A stretch of 64,000 nucleotides of DNA, taken from an unidentified bacterial endosymbiont (GTDB lineage Bacteria > Pseudomonadota > Gammaproteobacteria > Enterobacterales > Enterobacteriaceae). Below, in pieces: positions 1-8,408 of the stretch; position 1 is the stretch's first letter, and each line of letters opens with the position of its first letter. The DNA is taken from assembly GCF_918797525.1 (NCBI RefSeq), contig NZ_OU963893.1:2666001-2730000 (forward strand), written 5' to 3'. The position numbers were made by a program, and so were the translations under genes. The notes beneath the pieces are model-generated. The model was not told where the DNA came from. It saw only the letters and a list, made by a program, of their open reading frames with translations, and did no database searches.

Positions 1-27
1 ACGTTGAAGTGCTGTCTGGCCATAAAA

Positions 28-330
28 TCAATAAGGTAACATCGCGCGGATTTCAATGTGCCATTCGTTGACAGCGGGGATATCCCTTAAGAGCCAGAAT
101 CCTACGACAATTAAAAAGAAGCTCGCTCCAAACTCAAAGATAATGCTGAACCAGTATTCAAAGGGCCTGGCATCCTTGTGAATGTACTCCTTTCGACTCG
201 TTCCTTTGAATGTTTTGGTATAGATTCCCTTCCGCAGGTAGCCGAAAGATTGAGCCAATGTTATAGGACCAATTAAAAAAACAAGCACATACGGTAAACC
301 AATATGAAAATCCCATCGCCCTTCATCCAT
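28..330 (-). CDS. Small membrane protein of unknown function
   Basis: A 100-residue ORF with two hydrophobic stretches (about residues 14-32 and 62-81), so probably an inner-membrane protein with two spans. I do not recognise a family. It lies downstream of the tape measure gene on the late strand, where tail-tip genes would be expected, and base composition is AT-richer than the neighbouring tail genes. It may be a lysogenic-conversion (moron) gene. The ribosome-binding site is weak, so the start is uncertain. Confidence 0.5.
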   Translation of the reverse strand: MDEGRWDFHIGLPYVLVFLIGPITLAQSFGYLRKGIYTKTFKGTSRKEYIHKDARPFEYWFSIIFEFGASFFLIVVGFWLLRDIPAVNEWHIEIRAMLPY

Positions 331-621
331 TCATTGCATTAACACTATTATCGCATAGAAAAAATGCTATATACCTCCGATTGAAGGGTTAGTTATCACA
401 AAGAACAATAGTGGGATTCGTTTAATATTAATCTATTAAAATGTTGTCGACGAACCGCGCGTTTTTGTGATTATATAATGGAACTCAAAAAAGCCGAAGC
501 GGTCACACCTTCACATATCTGGCTAAATGCGGGTTATGAAAAGAAATCTGTCTCAGGCAGTTAAAAACACCCCACCATAAATTTAGGTTAGAGCAACCCT
601 ACATTCGCGATTGAAGTTCCT

Positions 622-873
622 ATGAACAAGCTGACGACACTATATATTAAAGCTCGGGCCGGGCTGTCTCCATATGAAAAGACACCTGAAGCATCATTGA
701 TTAAAATGGCTAAGAAATGTGGCCGCAATGAGATAGCCGCCATTAACATCAGGCTCAAACAGTTCCGCTCTGAACTTGCGGTGGTTGAAGAGTGGGACGG
801 TGATGAGCAGGATTTGATATGGGCTGCAATTGACGAGCACTGTAAGTTATTACAACTGATCACCGACAAATAG
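622..873 (+). CDS. Small hypothetical protein on the strand opposite to the tail operon
   Basis: An 83-residue soluble protein, charged and probably helical, with no recognised domain. It is transcribed against the late operon and is followed directly by a hairpin, the arrangement expected of a moron with its own promoter and terminator. The 290 bases to its left (331-621) hold no gene and are AT-rich, so its promoter probably lies there. An antisense ORF across the same bases has low-complexity composition and is taken as a shadow. Confidence 0.5.
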   Translation: MNKLTTLYIKARAGLSPYEKTPEASLIKMAKKCGRNEIAAINIRLKQFRSELAVVEEWDGDEQDLIWAAIDEHCKLLQLITDK

Positions 874-889
874 CCCACCTGTGTGGGCT
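872..889. terminator. Hairpin after the 83-residue ORF
   Basis: Perfect 7-bp stem AGCCCAC / GTGGGCT with a 4-base loop, starting inside the stop codon of the + strand ORF. No strong T-run follows, so termination efficiency is uncertain. Confidence 0.5.
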
Positions 890-945
890 GTTAGTAGTGC
901 TAATCGTTAGAGCCCTGGAACGGTGTTTCGAAGGATTGATTAAGC

Positions 946-3873
946 TCATCGCGTTCCTTTTATTGCATTCCATAAAGGCGTCCCCGGCCGCTGTGCCTGC
1001 TCAGATATTACATTAACTATTGCCGGCTTGAGCTGTTTGATGATATCCACATTATTTGCTGGAGCCGTTCTTGTCGTTGATTGCTCACGTCCCTGAATCA
1101 CAATACCACCAACATTTACATTTATAGCGGAACTACCTCCCTGCATCCCAAACATCGGAGCAGTGCCAACATAACCGCCGTTGGCATACCCTTGAGCGCT
1201 CCGCATAAGCGTGTAGAGATTACCGACACCCAGCGCACTGGTAGCCTTCTTGGTGAATACGAATTCTCCGCCATGAACCACACCTTTTGGCTGATATTTT
1301 CCTCCATCCCCGGTATAGCCAACAGCGCCGCCATTAGCGTACTCAGGAATAAAGCCGCCAGACCATGCCTGTATTCCAAAGAAATTACCTATTGCCGTTC
1401 CACCAAAGGCTGACTTCATTCCATTAACCAGAGCCAGTTGGGTCAGCATCTGGGCGATGCCCTTGAGGAAGGTAGACAGGAAATCTGAGAAGTTAGATTT
1501 ACCTGTTGTGAAGAAATCAGTCAGGGTGCTGGCCATACCAGCGAATGCATTGCTGGTAACCGTCTGCACCTGGGAGTACACATCGGTCGCGCTATCTTCG
1601 AAATCAGCCCAGCCCTTTTTCGCGCCAGTCAGCCAGTCTCCACGTAACCTGTCCTCTGCCTCATAGTAATCATTCGCCGCTTTGAGCTGCTTCTGATAAC
1701 CCTCGTCGTCAAGCGAACCGCCAGCATTCTTCCAGCCAGCGGCAAGCTGACTCTTTGCCAGCTCACGTTGTGCCTGACGGTCACTCATCCCTGCACCGTT
1801 CACTAATGCAGCCTGCTTCTCTGCCATCTGCGTGACGTATTTCTGCGAGGTATCCATTCGCTTGTTCAGCTGTTCCTGTGCGGTAATCTGATCACCTAAC
1901 AGGGCTTTCTGCCGTGCCAACTGAAGCACCTGGTCTTTACTCGCCAGCAGGGATTGTTCCTGCTTTGTCAGTGAACGTGAACGCGAGGCCTCCTCCAGCA
2001 CCTGAAATTTCGCTTCAGTCGTCCACAGATCTTTGCGCTGCTGGCTGATAGTGTCGTTCAGCCCTTTATGCTGCTGCAGCGCGCGTAACTGTGCCTGAAG
2101 CGCCAGCAATTCGGCCTGGGCAGCATCCGTGCTGCGATCTCCAGCCGATAAAGTGCCCTGCTTTCCGGTTTTGGTCTTTTTGCCAAAAGCAGCGACTCCT
2201 TCCCGATCCTTCTGGGTGGTTGCGGTACTTATCTTTCTGGTCGTATCGAGGTATTTACCTGCACTGATATCAGCCGCATCCCAGTCTTTTTTCAGCTGAG
2301 AAACGCTGTCACCATATGCGCCGGCCATTTGTTCGTTGTAGTCCTGCCATCCCTGCAAAGTATCTGTTTTCGCCCAGTCGGGAACGAGATTAATCGCGGC
2401 AGCGATAGAGGAAGAAATAATCTGGTTCAGCTTCTGGAAAACGATCGCAACGCTGTAATAAATTGCGTTGAATTCCTTCAGTGTGTTTGATGCCAGTTCA
2501 GCTACCCATTGACCGATACTCTGCATGGCCTCAGACGCCCAGCCCTTGATATCCAGCCACAGGCGACCAAACGGCGTCAGCGAGTCGTAAGCCTGCTCCC
2601 CACGTTTTGCCATCGTATCGCCAAACAGGTCCATAGCCTGCGTAACGGCCGCGGTCTGGTCCTTTTGCTTGATCAGATCGTCAACATGCTTAAGTTGTGA
2701 AACGGTCAGGAAATTATATTGTTCGTTGAGACTCTGCAGCGCTTTAACAGGGTCTTTTTCGATGTCCTTATAGGCTTTGGCGATGTCCTGCGCCGAAACT
2801 ATACCGGTTTGAACCGCCAGCGCCGTGGAGCCCGCTGCTTTTTCAAGTTGCTGCTGTGTCAGCGATCCCATGCCAACCAGCTCAGTCATCAGACTCCGAA
2901 CGGTTCCTACATTAGCGCCAGTAGAGGCAGCAATAGACTGGGAGGAAGCCATGATCTGAAGCGCTGACGTGCCAGCAATGTTGCCAGTTCTGATAATGGC
3001 CTTGTTGATTTCGTCGTAGGCGGTGAAGTAGTCCGAACCCGCTTTGGCCGCAATCAGTACAGCACCGGCCAGGCCGCCAATTGCCACTCGTGCAGGGGTC
3101 ACCATCGACAACATCGCTTTCAGCGCATTGCCTACACCGCCAAACGAGTCACGGAGCTGACCGCCCTGCTGAATAGCAACCATATAAACCGGCATACCGG
3201 AAGCCAGTGAAGTCACAATGTCGGTCATTTGCATCGGGAGATAACGGATCGCGTTGCGGTATTGCCCCGCGCTGATAGCCCCAGACTTCCACGCTTCCTC
3301 CTGCTCTTTCAGCTTTGCGATCATTGGTGCAGCACGATCGGATACGCCGAGCTGGGCAGCTTTTAGCTCTAACAGTTCTGCGCGTGTTTTTCCGATTGCT
3401 GTAACCTGCTCCTCCAGCGAATCGATAAAGGTTTTACCCGCTGCAGCTGCACGCTGCGCTGCCTGAGCCTGCTCAATGCGAGCCCGCCCCTCTGCGGTTT
3501 CAGACTCCATTACCTGTGCCAGTTTTGCACGAGTAGTCTCAAGCACGCTGTTGTAACGAGTAAAATCCTCGTCTCCCACCAGCCCTTTACCGCGAAATTT
3601 CGCCAGGCTCTCCTGGATAGTGTCCAGTTCATCCAGCGCCTTGTTTACCGGGCTGATTTTATTCAGCAGGTTCTGCAGTTCCTGACGCTGCTGCTTCAGG
3701 CTTTCGCTGTTTTTCTTCTGGTTATCGATACCGGTGCGGAACGTGCTGTTCAGGTCATCCGCTTTACCTGCCGCGGCGGACGCGGTCTCCTGAAAGCGAT
3801 CCAGTGCCTGGTTACCACGCTCCAGCTCACTGGTATTTACGCGCAGGGAAATCGTGGCGATATCGTTACTCAT
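946..3873 (-). CDS. Phage tail tape measure protein
   Basis: 975 residues, the longest late gene in view. Tape measure proteins fill the tail tube, set tail length and assist DNA ejection. The N-terminal 200 residues are rich in Gln/Ala/Glu and predicted coiled coil. A conserved tape-measure segment follows at about 205-270 (motif MQMTDIVTSLASG). Further coiled coil covers about 580-760, and a Gly/Tyr-rich C-terminal part contains repeated YANGG motifs. It overlaps the upstream chaperone gene by the bases ATGA, implying translational coupling. RBS AGAGGG precedes the ATG. Confidence 0.95.
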   Translation of the reverse strand: MSNDIATISLRVNTSELERGNQALDRFQETASAAAGKADDLNSTFRTGIDNQKKNSESLKQQRQELQNLLNKISPVNKALDELDTIQESLAKFRGKGLVGDEDFTRYNSVLETTRAKLAQVMESETAEGRARIEQAQAAQRAAAAGKTFIDSLEEQVTAIGKTRAELLELKAAQLGVSDRAAPMIAKLKEQEEAWKSGAISAGQYRNAIRYLPMQMTDIVTSLASGMPVYMVAIQQGGQLRDSFGGVGNALKAMLSMVTPARVAIGGLAGAVLIAAKAGSDYFTAYDEINKAIIRTGNIAGTSALQIMASSQSIAASTGANVGTVRSLMTELVGMGSLTQQQLEKAAGSTALAVQTGIVSAQDIAKAYKDIEKDPVKALQSLNEQYNFLTVSQLKHVDDLIKQKDQTAAVTQAMDLFGDTMAKRGEQAYDSLTPFGRLWLDIKGWASEAMQSIGQWVAELASNTLKEFNAIYYSVAIVFQKLNQIISSSIAAAINLVPDWAKTDTLQGWQDYNEQMAGAYGDSVSQLKKDWDAADISAGKYLDTTRKISTATTQKDREGVAAFGKKTKTGKQGTLSAGDRSTDAAQAELLALQAQLRALQQHKGLNDTISQQRKDLWTTEAKFQVLEEASRSRSLTKQEQSLLASKDQVLQLARQKALLGDQITAQEQLNKRMDTSQKYVTQMAEKQAALVNGAGMSDRQAQRELAKSQLAAGWKNAGGSLDDEGYQKQLKAANDYYEAEDRLRGDWLTGAKKGWADFEDSATDVYSQVQTVTSNAFAGMASTLTDFFTTGKSNFSDFLSTFLKGIAQMLTQLALVNGMKSAFGGTAIGNFFGIQAWSGGFIPEYANGGAVGYTGDGGKYQPKGVVHGGEFVFTKKATSALGVGNLYTLMRSAQGYANGGYVGTAPMFGMQGGSSAINVNVGGIVIQGREQSTTRTAPANNVDIIKQLKPAIVNVISEQAQRPGTPLWNAIKGTR

Positions 3874-4493
3874 TCCGCCCTCTCTTTATGCATAACTTTT
3901 AGTGCGGCGCTCTCCATGATTCGGATGTCCGAAAGCGCGGTTGCCTCGTCCTCGACGTGGTGCAGACGCATTACCCAGGGCAGCACGTTATAATCAAGCC
4001 CTGATGCGCCTCCCATGCCCGTGCGCCACTGCGTACTAACAGCCTGAAACACCAGGAATGACGGCCAAACATCTGGCCAGACGTCGATGTATTGATCGTC
4101 GTAGTCATCCGGCGTAAGCCCGTAAGGCGCCAGGTCTGCCGCTGTGGGTTCAGGCGTATAGAATGCAGAGGCAACCGCTATCAGTTTTTTTTCGCGCTGC
4201 CCCATCAGCTCGCGGTAGTAGGTTTCCGGAATGGCCTTCATTGCCGCTGGATAGTTTTCCAGCAGTACCGACAGATTCTCCGCGTTGAACGCATCGGGAA
4301 GTGCCCAACCAGAAATGATTTCCATTAGAAAATCAGTGGCGGTTTTGCCTTCGAGTCTTTCCAGGTCAGCCAGTTCTTTAAGCGGCTTGTGATTAAACGT
4401 GAACGTCAGCACGCCATCCTCATCCCCGGCACGGGGAATCGAGACATTGGCCTTAAAAGTAGGTTTGGGCTGAAGAGTGAATTTGGTCGCCAT
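3870..4493 (-). CDS. Tail assembly chaperone, fused TAC and DUF1799-like parts
   Basis: 207 residues between the major tail protein and tape measure genes, the standard place for the tail assembly chaperone (lambda G/T position). Residues 1 to about 105 look like a phage TAC domain. Residues about 120-200 look like DUF1799 (motif GLDYNVLPWVMRL). In many phages these halves are separate frames joined by a -1 ribosomal frameshift. Here they lie in one frame, but the junction carries an A8 run (4185-4192 on the + strand) and the -1 frame stops immediately after it, so slippage would give a short TAC-only product. Confidence 0.85.
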   Translation of the reverse strand: MATKFTLQPKPTFKANVSIPRAGDEDGVLTFTFNHKPLKELADLERLEGKTATDFLMEIISGWALPDAFNAENLSVLLENYPAAMKAIPETYYRELMGQREKKLIAVASAFYTPEPTAADLAPYGLTPDDYDDQYIDVWPDVWPSFLVFQAVSTQWRTGMGGASGLDYNVLPWVMRLHHVEDEATALSDIRIMESAALKVMHKERAE

Positions 4494-4507
4494 TGATACC
4501 TCTTACG

Positions 4508-4533
4508 AAAAAAATGCCTCCGCAAAGGGAGGC
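4508..4533 (-). terminator. Intrinsic terminator or attenuator between tail genes
   Basis: Stem GCCTCC / GGAGGC with a 6-base loop, followed on the minus strand by a run of seven T (with an A before it). It lies between the major tail protein and the tail chaperone and probably lowers expression of downstream genes relative to the tail tube protein. Confidence 0.75.
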
Positions 4534-4557
4534 AAAGATAGTGAAAGTTCTGACGGG

Positions 4558-5229
4558 TCAGGCGGCAGCGTCGGTCAACTTATAGAACGTCATCGCAGGT
4601 GACTGCAGGTTCAGCACCACGCTCACTGTCTCTACCTCGTTAACCGCTGTGGTCGGCGTGTCATCAAAGGATACCGTGGCCGCCCAGTACCGGTTCTCCT
4701 TCGCCTTCGGCACGTACATGTACGCCGCCACAGTCTCTTCGTCTTCGTCCAGTTGGCGCAGCAACGGATATACCGGGAGAGTTGAGTCGTGAGCGATCGA
4801 GTAGGCCTGCGAGACTGCGGATTTATAGGTGTTCAGGTTGCGCTGGCGATCATCGCTGAGGAACTGAATCTGCGTGGTGTTCTGATCACCACCAGATTTC
4901 GATACCTCAGTGATTTGTGGCAGCTCGGTCCATTCTTCAATTTTGCGAATAGAGCCGGAACCGCCGCCCGCCGCGTATTTGTTTTTGTTGGTGGTGTTGA
5001 TGTTGCGAAGAGTGACAGCGCTTTCTGCAATCGCATCAATTTTTGCAATGACGTTATCAACACCGGACCAGTTGCAGCTCACATGGACAATATCACCCAC
5101 CTTGAGTGCGTCAGCTTCACTCACGGTGATCACCATGTTTTCGGCGTTCGTCGCCCCGGTGAAAGCAATGGCTGGGCCATAGCCCGATGCAAGATAGACA
5201 TGAGCGCCGTTAGGCAGTGCAAAGCCCAT
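4558..5229 (-). CDS. Major tail (tube) protein
   Basis: 223 residues with a beta-rich composition. It sits between the tail terminator gene and the tail chaperone, the conserved slot for the tube subunit. A strong RBS (AGGAG, 8 bases before ATG) fits a highly made structural protein, and a terminator-like hairpin directly follows. The N-terminal segment (MGFALPNGAHVYLASGYG) resembles tube proteins of related Enterobacteriaceae siphophages. Assignment rests mainly on gene order and size. Confidence 0.85.
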   Translation of the reverse strand: MGFALPNGAHVYLASGYGPAIAFTGATNAENMVITVSEADALKVGDIVHVSCNWSGVDNVIAKIDAIAESAVTLRNINTTNKNKYAAGGGSGSIRKIEEWTELPQITEVSKSGGDQNTTQIQFLSDDRQRNLNTYKSAVSQAYSIAHDSTLPVYPLLRQLDEDEETVAAYMYVPKAKENRYWAATVSFDDTPTTAVNEVETVSVVLNLQSPAMTFYKLTDAAA

Positions 5230-5298
5230 AATGGTTACTCCTTTAGAAACGGGAAAACCGGCTCAAGGCCGGTCAGTTGTGGGAAATCACAGAGGGAA

Positions 5299-5709
5299 TC
5301 AGCTGGTAATGTCTGTCCGATAATTCAGGCTGACAGGAACGGAGTAGGACACTGGTGTATGGACGCCGCGGAATATGCCAGGCGCGCTGCTAATCCAGCA
5401 GGTAAAGTCTTTGCCTGCAATTTCCAGCCCCTCGGGGAACAATTCCGCAACTCTGCCCGCCAGGCCCACGACGGAGGTACGGCCGGAGCCGGCTGGCGCC
5501 ACGACATTAATCTGGTACACGCCAGAATAAGTCCGGCAGCGCAAGCCGAGATCGATTGTTCGCGGCGTAACGGGCATATCGTGAACGGCCAGGTACATCT
5601 CGTTAGCAGGAGGTGTAAACGGCACGTTCTCCCATGCAACCGAAATGCCCTCAGCATCAGCCCAGGTACCCAGTCTGGCGGCCAGTGCAGATGCAATATC
5701 AGGAATCAC
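5299..5709 (-). CDS. Tail terminator-like protein
   Basis: 136 residues. The size and position immediately before the major tail protein match tail terminator proteins (lambda U / DUF4128-type), which cap the tube and fix tail length. The start is a GTG overlapping the stop of the preceding gene (GTGA), so it is translationally coupled. No catalytic motif is expected. Confidence 0.75.
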   Translation of the reverse strand: MIPDIASALAARLGTWADAEGISVAWENVPFTPPANEMYLAVHDMPVTPRTIDLGLRCRTYSGVYQINVVAPAGSGRTSVVGLAGRVAELFPEGLEIAGKDFTCWISSAPGIFRGVHTPVSYSVPVSLNYRTDITS

Positions 5710-6290
5710 TTAGTCACCTCCCTGACAGCTTCCTCAAAGAAGCGTTGAAACTCAGCTGCAGTTATGCGGACCATGCCGCCCGGCGCCTGTGTGGAATGCC
5801 CCATTTCAAGCGGGTAGGCATAGGGTACGTTGTTGCAGAAATAAATGGCCTTCATCCCGACTTTGAAGAGCGACAGCGTGTAGTTCCCGGCCGCTTTTGT
5901 CAGATCACCCGTCTTATCAACCCGACCTGTCTCGTCAGTCGTTGGCGCATCAAAGGACACCTGCCAGTTACCGCGAAAGCGTCCGCCCGTATACCCCGGC
6001 GGTGCTTTGATATCTATCCCATCCACCACCCGGGCTTTTTTCTTCAGTCGCCCGGTTTTGGTCAGGTTATCGGGATTGGCGCGCTGCGCCTCGTTGTGGT
6101 CGTAAACAGCGCGATTATAGGAAACGGCTGTCTGATTAACTTCCCACAACTCCGGGTTGCCCACTGGAGACATCACCACCAGCTGGTTAAGAATTTTGAT
6201 TCCGACGGCGCGCACCACTGCTTCCTGATTCGTTTTCGCCTTGTTAACGAAAGCCGTGATTTCAGCCAGGAAAGCCGCGTTCTCGCCCAT
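5706..6290 (-). CDS. HK97 gp10-like head-tail or minor tail component
   Basis: 194 residues. Placed between the head-tail connector and tail terminator genes, where HK97 gp10-family proteins lie. It contains the kind of C-terminal segment seen there (FCNNVPYAYPLEMGHS followed by an acidic/aromatic helix). Probably part of the neck or of tail completion. RBS GAGAG precedes the ATG. Function is inferred from position and weak family resemblance. Confidence 0.7.
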   Translation of the reverse strand: MGENAAFLAEITAFVNKAKTNQEAVVRAVGIKILNQLVVMSPVGNPELWEVNQTAVSYNRAVYDHNEAQRANPDNLTKTGRLKKKARVVDGIDIKAPPGYTGGRFRGNWQVSFDAPTTDETGRVDKTGDLTKAAGNYTLSLFKVGMKAIYFCNNVPYAYPLEMGHSTQAPGGMVRITAAEFQRFFEEAVREVTK

Positions 6291-6291
6291 G

Positions 6292-6642
6292 CTAAGCTCT
6301 CAGTTGCGCTTTGTAGCAGAGCACCAGCACGGCAGGTTTTGCCGGGTTCGGTTTGACAACACGGTAGGCTGTGCCGTCAATATCAACCACATCACCGATT
6401 TTAATTTCCTGCTCTGCCGTAAAAACGATCTGCACGTCGCCGTTAACGATGACCGTTCCATCAATTTCGCCTGGCGCGTATTCGGTCTTCACGCCCACAG
6501 CAGTAAAACGGACCGCTTCAGTTTTATGCTCAACGCCGCCGATAACCGTTACTGAGCCTTTACGGGTGACGTTGTACGTCGCGCCGTTCTGCCTGAGCAT
6601 GCGGGTCGCTCTGGCCTGCATACGTTGGTAATCAATCGCCAT
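6292..6642 (-). CDS. Head-tail joining protein
   Basis: 116 residues from the chosen ATG, where the conserved sequence MAIDYQRM begins with RBS GAGAGG upstream; a longer reading frame extends 15 codons further. Beta-rich, with a C-terminal segment typical of small phage head-closure proteins. It begins one base past the stop of the connector gene, so the two are coupled. Assigned by position in the head-tail module. Confidence 0.65.
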   Translation of the reverse strand: MAIDYQRMQARATRMLRQNGATYNVTRKGSVTVIGGVEHKTEAVRFTAVGVKTEYAPGEIDGTVIVNGDVQIVFTAEQEIKIGDVVDIDGTAYRVVKPNPAKPAVLVLCYKAQLRA

Positions 6643-6643
6643 A

Positions 6644-7126
6644 TCAGGCCCTCTCTGCAAATGCATTAATGGCGTAACCACGACCACCAGCGAGGTCGCC
6701 CAGCAGCGCCATCACGGCAGGATAGGACGGCGTGAAGACTTCACCATCTGCGACCGCATAGGTCATGGTTACAGCACCTTCCACACGTTCAGTTTTCACA
6801 GCGGCTTCGCGCACGCTGGAGAGTAAATCGCCCTCGATTGCCTCTACCGCCAGCATGCACTGCGCGGTTACAACCTGCCGTGGAACTTCATCCGGCGGGA
6901 AATCATGTTCATCCAGAACGACATTCACGCGTGGCCAGGCCAGAGCCTGTCTCGGGTCAGTTTTTGAGCCAACCCACTCCAGCCCCTCCAGGTAATCCAT
7001 TGCCTTAATCAGCAAAGGTGTGAGCTTGTCAGGCAGTTCAATGCCGCGTATTTCCGCAAATGAGGCAAGATCCTCTTCACTGGCGTAGCTGTTGGCATCA
7101 GGAGAGGTGATATCGGTATTGATCAT
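6644..7126 (-). CDS. Head-tail connector protein (adaptor)
   Basis: 160 residues from the ATG with RBS AGGA. Helical, with the pattern of gp6/DnaT-like connector proteins, including an early segment (YASEEDLASFAEIRG) and a motif describing processed tryptophan-rich residues (ALAWPR). Members form the ring below the portal that joins head and tail. It lies directly downstream of the capsid region. Some databases label similar proteins as DnaT-like ssDNA-binding; the genomic position argues for a virion role. Confidence 0.7.
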   Translation of the reverse strand: MINTDITSPDANSYASEEDLASFAEIRGIELPDKLTPLLIKAMDYLEGLEWVGSKTDPRQALAWPRVNVVLDEHDFPPDEVPRQVVTAQCMLAVEAIEGDLLSSVREAAVKTERVEGAVTMTYAVADGEVFTPSYPAVMALLGDLAGGRGYAINAFAERA

Positions 7127-7162
7127 CGAATCATCCTGTTTATGGGGCTTTCGCCCCATTCG

Positions 7163-7450
7163 TTATTCTCCGGCAGGCGCAGTGAAGGTGATCTCATCCG
7201 TGGTTTTCGCCACTCCTTCAACCGTGCCGGTTACCTTGAAGGTGCCAGCAACGTCTGATGTGAGTTTCACCGTTGCACCACCAGCAGAGCCTGTTTGAGA
7301 ACTGGCCGTGCTAAGCGTGCCACCTGTGGACGTCCACGCTACGGTTTTACCGGATACACCGGAGCCATTCAGCGTGTACTTCAGAGAAACAGTTACCGCG
7401 TCTGTGCTGTCAGCAGTTGCGGAGGTTTTATCCGCTGACAGCGTTACTCC
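7163..7450 (-). CDS. Ig-like domain expressed as a frameshift extension of the capsid protein
   Basis: A 95-codon open frame directly after and overlapping the capsid gene, read in the -1 frame. The translation is Thr/Ser/Gly/Val-rich with alternating beta pattern typical of bacterial Ig-like (Big) domains (pieces: VTLSADKTSATADST, VAWTSTGGTLST). It contains no ATG, GTG or TTG before its second half and a stop lies just upstream in frame, so independent initiation is unlikely. The shift point is the G5 run at 7449-7453 immediately before the capsid stop. A -1 slip on the GGG codon joins the frames, giving a capsid of about 412 residues. Such optional Ig-like extensions decorate capsids in other tailed phages. 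Confidence 0.7.
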   Translation of the reverse strand, partial: GVTLSADKTSATADSTDAVTVSLKYTLNGSGVSGKTVAWTSTGGTLSTASSQTGSAGGATVKLTSDVAGTFKVTGTVEGVAKTTDEITFTAPAGE

Positions 7451-8397
7451 CCCACTGCGGATTCCAGTTTAATCAGCACGCCTGCCGTAGATTTGTTGCT
7501 GGTGAAGTGTTTCTTCCAGTTGCCCGCAGTGCCGATGGCGGTCAGGTCAGGGTTATCACCTTTGGCGGTATCCCAGCTGTAGCCCAACAGGTCAACGTTC
7601 ACCACGCCTTCAGCACGATAGCCAACCGCAAGGTTTTCCTGATCGTTGATATCGTAGGAACGGAAGCCCGGCGCCTGAGATTCGGTGACGGTAACCGCTC
7701 CGGCCACCAGCCCAAGGATCGCATCAGCGTCCATGGTGTCAGTAACCAGCACAGGTTTACCCAGGGTGCCCGGCTGCCCGCCGTAAACCACCACGCCCGC
7801 TTCTTCATAGATTTTGTTGGCGATCGCCTCATCCACGATGTCGAAGTAGGTAGCGGAGTGCATAACGAAGAGCACAACACGGTTAAACTTGTCGCCGTAC
7901 TTACGCAGACCGCGCGTCAGGGTCTTCTTACCGTCAGTTTCAATGTCGGCTGTTACGACCATGTCGGCGTTGGCGCCAATAGCAGCCGTCAGCGCCTTCA
8001 GACCGTATTTCACGTAGCCTTCCAGCGTCGCGTCAGCCACATCAGTGCCGATCACTTCGGAGAACTCGTCAACCGAGCGGCCGCGGCGTTTGAACGCTTC
8101 TTCAGTCGTTTCGTATGGACCGTATTTCCACGGCGCTTTGACGGAAACTGCTTCGCCGGCGCCAATCTTCTTACCCGTCACTTTTTCGGTGGAGTTAACG
8201 TCACGCGATTCGATAGAGCCGCCAACCTTGTAGAAGGCACGCTTGCGGAAGTCGCCTTCAATCAGCTCGTTATCCAGCAGGATCGCGCCGTTGGAGGACG
8301 CGTTGAAAATAGCCAGGTTGTCCTGGCGGCGCTCGAGGAAAGCGGTCTGCGCCAGGTCATCATAAATAATCAGGTCACTATTAACAGTGGTAGGCAT
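7444..8397 (-). CDS. Major capsid protein
   Basis: 317 residues in the 0 frame, located downstream of the scaffold gene and upstream of the connector. The sequence shows features of HK97-fold coat proteins: N-terminal arm, E-loop-like charged region (about 55-100), and a P-domain/A-domain-like second half. A segment about AVGYRAEGVVNVDLLGYSW is typical of this coat family. The stop follows GTG GGG GAG, a G5 slippery run that can feed into the Ig-like extension. RBS near the ATG is modest; start chosen at the MPTTVNSD segment. Confidence 0.9.
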   Translation of the reverse strand: MPTTVNSDLIIYDDLAQTAFLERRQDNLAIFNASSNGAILLDNELIEGDFRKRAFYKVGGSIESRDVNSTEKVTGKKIGAGEAVSVKAPWKYGPYETTEEAFKRRGRSVDEFSEVIGTDVADATLEGYVKYGLKALTAAIGANADMVVTADIETDGKKTLTRGLRKYGDKFNRVVLFVMHSATYFDIVDEAIANKIYEEAGVVVYGGQPGTLGKPVLVTDTMDADAILGLVAGAVTVTESQAPGFRSYDINDQENLAVGYRAEGVVNVDLLGYSWDTAKGDNPDLTAIGTAGNWKKHFTSNKSTAGVLIKLESAVGE

Positions 8398-8408
8398 GGG
8401 TTAATCCC

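Noticed and set aside
588..878. 96-codon minus strand frame
   Set aside because: Ser/Cys-rich reverse of the 83-residue + strand ORF, which ends at a hairpin.
4789..5748. 319-codon + strand open frame
   Set aside because: Antisense to the major tail and tail terminator genes; Arg/Cys/His-rich composition typical of a shadow frame.
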